Below are positions 61,801-64,000 of a DNA stretch of 64,000 bases, piece by piece. Within the stretch, counting starts at the first letter, position 1. Each line of letters opens with the position of its first letter. A model generated the notes under the pieces. It did no database searches, had not been told where the DNA came from, and saw only the letters and a program-made list of their open reading frames with translations. The DNA is from Mycobacterium paraense (GTDB taxonomy: Bacteria > Actinomycetota > Actinomycetes > Mycobacteriales > Mycobacteriaceae): contig NZ_LQPM01000049.1 of NCBI RefSeq assembly GCF_002101815.1, positions 1 through 64,000 on the forward strand, in the 5' to 3' direction. The position numbers and the translations under genes were made by a program.

Positions 61801-64000
61801 GTAGGCCACGTCGGTGAGGTCTAGCTCGGGATGGCTGACCAGGTGGTGGTGCAACCGGTCGGCCTGCGCGCTCAACGCCGCGGGGGTGCGCGCCGACACC
61901 GCCCACAGCCGCGGCCCGAACTCGGCACCCGCGTCGGTTCGCTCGGCCGGCTCTGGGGTCGGCGCCTGTTGCAGGATCACGTGCGCGTTGGTGCCGCTGA
62001 TCCCGAACGACGACACCGCCGCCGTGCGCGGATGATCGGTGACCGGCCAGGCTACCGGCTCGGTCAGCAGCCGCACCGTGCCCGCCGACCAATCCACCTG
62101 CGGGCTGGGCCGATCCACGTTCAGCGTCGGGGGCAGGGTGTCGTGGTTGAGCGCCTCGATCATCTTGATCATGCCCGCCACGCCGGCGGCGGCCTGGGTG
62201 TGCCCGATGTTCGATTTGATCGACCCCAACCACAACGGGCGCTCGGCGCTGCGCGCCGCACCATAGGTCGCGATCAGGGCGCCCGCCTCGATCGGGTCGC
62301 CCAGGCTGGTGCCGGTGCCGTGGGCCTCGACCACGTCGACCTGATCCAGCCCGACACCCGCTTTGGCCGCGGCCTGGGTGATGACCCGTTGCTGCGCGGG
62401 CCCGTTGGGGGCCGTCAACCCGTTGGAGGCGCCGTCCTGGTTGATCGCCGAACCCGCGATCACCGCCAGCACCGGGCGGTGGTGGCGCCGCGCTTCACTG
62501 AGCCGTTCCAGCACCAGCACCGCGGCGCCCTCGCCCCAGCCGGTGCCATCGGCGTTGGCGGAGAACGCTTTACAGCGCCCGTCGGCGGCCAGCCCGCGCT
62601 GCCGCGCGAACTCGGTGAACACCGACGGCGTCGTCATGACCGTGACACCACCGGCGAGGGCAAGGGACGACTCGCCGTTGCGCAGCGACTGACAGGCCAA
62701 ATGCGCGGCCACCAACGACGACGAGCACGCCGTGTCGAGGGTGATGGCGGGGCCCTGCAAACCCAACGCATAGGCGACGCGCCCCGAGGCCACGCTGGTG
62801 GACAGGCCGGTCAGCGCGTAGCCCTCCACCCCGTCGGAGCCGCTCGCGCCGTAAGACTGTGACCACGCCCCGACGAACACCCCGGTCTCCGAGCGCGCCA
62901 ACGAGGACGGATCAATCCGCGCGGCCTCCAACGCTTCCCAGCACACCTCCAGCAGCAACCGCTGCTGGGGATCCATGCTCAGCGCCTCGCGCGCCGAGAT
63001 GCCGAAGAACGGCGCGTCGAACCCGGCCGCGTCCGCCAAAAATCCGCCGGCGCTCGCGTACGTCTTGCCCACCGCGTCGGGATCGGGATCGAACAACTCC
63101 CCCAGGTTCCAGCCGCGGTCGGCCGGAAAACGCCCGACGGCGTCGGTGCCACTGGCCACCAGGTCCCACAACGCCGCCGGCGAATCCACCCCGCCGGGGA
63201 ACCGACAGGCCATGCCCACCACCGCGATCGGCTCGTCCGCCGCGGGCCGCGACTGCACCGCCGGCGCCGGCGCGACAGACCCGTCCAGCAGCCCGCCCAG
63301 ATGGGCGGCCAACTCGTCGGGAGTGGGGTAGTCGAAGGCCAGCGTGGGCGGCAACGGCAGCTCGGTCTCGGTCCTCAGCCGGTCAAGCAGCTCCGTGGCC
63401 TTGACCGAATCGAAACCCAGGTCGCCAAAAGCGGATTCGGGGTCGATGTCCTCCGGGCCGGGGCGCCCCAACACCGCCGCGGCCTGTGCGCACACCACCT
63501 CCACCAGCAGGTCATGCTCTTGGCGGCGGAGCGACTGCCGCTGGCGGCGAAGCCCGCGCAGGCGTTGCGTCCAGCCCGAGTCGGTGCCGGCGCCCGCGTC
63601 GGCGTCCTCGACCGCACGCCGCAGCGGCCGGCGGATCGGCCCGTCCAAGCGGGTGAACTCGTCGCGCAGATACAGCTGCACGCAGTCCCGTCGTCGGACC
63701 TTGCCGCTCGTGGTGATGGGAATCGAACCGGGCGGCACCAGAACGAGATCCGCCACGCTCAGGCCGTGCGCCTTCGATATGGCGGTCGCGATGTCCCGCC
63801 TGACGACGCCCATCCGCTGCTTCGCGGCCTCTTCGGGTTCGTCGCGATTCTTGAGCTCGGCAATGGCGACCACATTCTCGACGCCGTCGTCGTCCGGAAC
63901 CCCGATCGCCACGCAGCGTCCGCGGGTGACTTCCTGAATCGTCGCCTCGATGTCGTCGGGAGAATGGTTGCGGCCGTTGACGATCAGGAGATCCTTGATG
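58816..64000 (-). CDS. FAAL-ACP-KS-AT-ACP-HxxxDG megasynthase, N-terminus outside the window
   Basis: The frame is open to the right edge (about 1728 residues visible; the gene starts beyond it). Visible order: end of a fatty-acyl-AMP ligase-type adenylation domain (IKDLLIVNGRNHSPDDIEAT, then TTSGKVRRRD), ACP (DLGFDSVKATE near visible residue 198), KS (DTACSSSLVAAH near 425; HGTGTSLGDP; KSNIGHTQAAAG), AT (GHSQGEIAAAY near 881; YASH near 982), ACP (DLGIDSLTAMEL near 1222), and a C-terminal condensation/PapA-like domain with HTIVDG near 1411. YASH predicts methylmalonyl as extender. There is no KR, DH or ER, so one round would leave a 2-methyl-3-keto chain. The terminal HxxxDG domain probably passes the acyl chain to a hydroxyl, as PapA proteins do. 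Fusing all this in one polypeptide is unusual. The ATG-like start at 63912 is internal and should not be used. Confidence 0.92.
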   Translation of the reverse strand, partial: IKDLLIVNGRNHSPDDIEATIQEVTRGRCVAIGVPDDDGVENVVAIAELKNRDEPEEAAKQRMGVVRRDIATAISKAHGLSVADLVLVPPGSIPITTSGKVRRRDCVQLYLRDEFTRLDGPIRRPLRRAVEDADAGAGTDSGWTQRLRGLRRQRQSLRRQEHDLLVEVVCAQAAAVLGRPGPEDIDPESAFGDLGFDSVKATELLDRLRTETELPLPPTLAFDYPTPDELAAHLGGLLDGSVAPAPAVQSRPAADEPIAVVGMACRFPGGVDSPAALWDLVASGTDAVGRFPADRGWNLGELFDPDPDAVGKTYASAGGFLADAAGFDAPFFGISAREALSMDPQQRLLLEVCWEALEAARIDPSSLARSETGVFVGAWSQSYGASGSDGVEGYALTGLSTSVASGRVAYALGLQGPAITLDTACSSSLVAAHLACQSLRNGESSLALAGGVTVMTTPSVFTEFARQRGLAADGRCKAFSANADGTGWGEGAAVLVLERLSEARRHHRPVLAVIAGSAINQDGASNGLTAPNGPAQQRVITQAAAKAGVGLDQVDVVEAHGTGTSLGDPIEAGALIATYGAARSAERPLWLGSIKSNIGHTQAAAGVAGMIKMIEALNHDTLPPTLNVDRPSPQVDWSAGTVRLLTEPVAWPVTDHPRTAAVSSFGISGTNAHVILQQAPTPEPAERTDAGAEFGPRLWAVSARTPAALSAQADRLHHHLVSHPELDLTDVAYSLGGTRAHHPYRAVITDAASSADAREDLLAALDALRDGRAHPQLIQHHFLAHLRGKTVFVLPGQGGQYPGMGAELYARHRVFADMVDACDEALRPFTDWSVRDVLLQDPAAPSLDRVDVVQPVLFTMMVSLAEVLGHCGIVPDAVIGHSQGEIAAAYLAGVFGLPEAAKIVARRSQALSALCGAGAMASVLLGAEQLESLLRPWGAALSISAINGPSHTIVSGDPGALQQFSSACERDGIQIRPIAVDYASHCAQVEAVRERLLAELADLSPAPGRIPLYSTVGQGVSVEPLDTTTMDADYWYRNLREPVGFHDRVLERLAAGECTFVELSPHPVLAPALVDTLAQTPGRAQSAVVITLHRERPGHESLAKALAQLHTHGHSPSWPALYPHAHTVALPTYPFDHRRYWLAPAPTGDAAEPGPVAALADQGQATSASPRTLAATLAAQNPQQRLDTLTAMVTATAAAVLAHPDPAALDPDGPLKDLGIDSLTAMELRNTLNRHTGLALPATLAFDHPTPAKLARHLADLLDEPAASAVPAAPVGTRSAEPVDNRLAHVDQAVFLTMRAVHGTQVQFIWVYDRGVNLDGLRRFQSNLGCGLLGRRVERSPIPFARDHWVRAPGPDDIDIAATPRRRSDVSAWADERVRLPVDPEWGPGWHLGMLPLEDGGAAVSLVVSHTIVDGIGFVEAIADAAEGRTRDLGYPPAESRSLARAVREDLRQTARELPDIGRALVATARRAWPDRKQFASSMKAAPPSQRTAGDDQAVEVPALTAYIDPAEWDARAKNLVASSNSLVAGVACRLAARVGRVRDDGKVTLRFPVSLRTAGDTRGNALTVVDVAVDPTLAATDLRDTQATITRAILAGMENPDEEFLATFPLAAMVPRRLNRRLAAMAAGGASLPVTVSNFGDLSAAVNRPDGSDADYAYMRSYEPDIKKSTLEHIGGQLFVGSGRGNGKIFLRISAYVLGRENTKNELREIISRTLAEFDLTAEIDS

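Noticed and set aside
1..64000. CRISPR array, tRNA or rRNA genes
   Set aside because: No regularly spaced repeats and no tRNA- or rRNA-like stretches were noticed on reading; tRNAscan and a CRISPR finder would settle this.

Overview
The window comes from a high-GC actinobacterium, almost certainly a slow- or intermediate-growing nontuberculous Mycobacterium. The left edge holds a PE_PGRS gene, a family essentially confined to mycobacteria. The rest resembles a mycobacterial glycopeptidolipid (GPL) locus: mbtH plus mps-type NRPS genes, a bimodular reducing PKS, GPL-type glycosyltransferases that begin MKFVLA.WG.RG, and a fatty-acid-type O-methyltransferase.

Layout. Positions 1-2709: PE_PGRS (partial), a mostly empty stretch with one doubtful small ORF, and an ICMT-like membrane methyltransferase. 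Positions 2739-20170 (minus strand): mbtH, NRPS1 (C-A-PCP-E) and NRPS2 (C-A-PCP, C-A-PCP, C-A-PCP-E, then C-PCP with no A domain). Position 20875: a methyltransferase on plus, converging on sulfotransferase 1. Positions 22879-37965 (minus): a TylF-type methyltransferase, two glycosyltransferases, a truncated second mbtH and a 3678-residue PKS (KS-AT-KR-ACP-KS-AT-DH-ER-KR-ACP). Positions 38190-58710: four paralogous membrane acyltransferases (AT3 + SGNH), a second sulfotransferase, a third glycosyltransferase, three nucleotide-sugar genes, an alpha/beta hydrolase, a Gfo/Idh oxidoreductase, a GMC oxidoreductase, and a small HTH/membrane-protein pair with its own operator-like sites. Position 58816 to the right edge: a FAAL-ACP-KS-AT-ACP-HxxxDG megasynthase, cut by the window end.

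Inferred pathway. The PKS extends and reduces a fatty acyl chain. The starter C domain of NRPS1 joins it to residue 1, and the NRPSs build a tetrapeptide. Positions 1 and 4 are epimerised, and positions 2 and 4 have threonine-like specificity codes. Three glycosyltransferases, UDP-uronate/pentose enzymes, two O-methyltransferases, two PAPS sulfotransferases, four AT3 acyltransferases and the second PKS would decorate the product. This is not the classical GPL plan, in which modules 1-3 carry E domains and a terminal reductase releases an alaninol. The likely product is an undescribed acylated, possibly sulfated glycolipopeptide whose release step is not explained by the window.

The locus shows recent duplication: a 55-bp mbtH promoter segment copied upstream of the PKS, a shared 20-bp promoter element before all four acyltransferases, paired sulfotransferases and near-repeated NRPS modules. 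No export gene (MmpL/MmpS/Gap type), no tRNA or rRNA, no intact transposon and no CRISPR array was seen.
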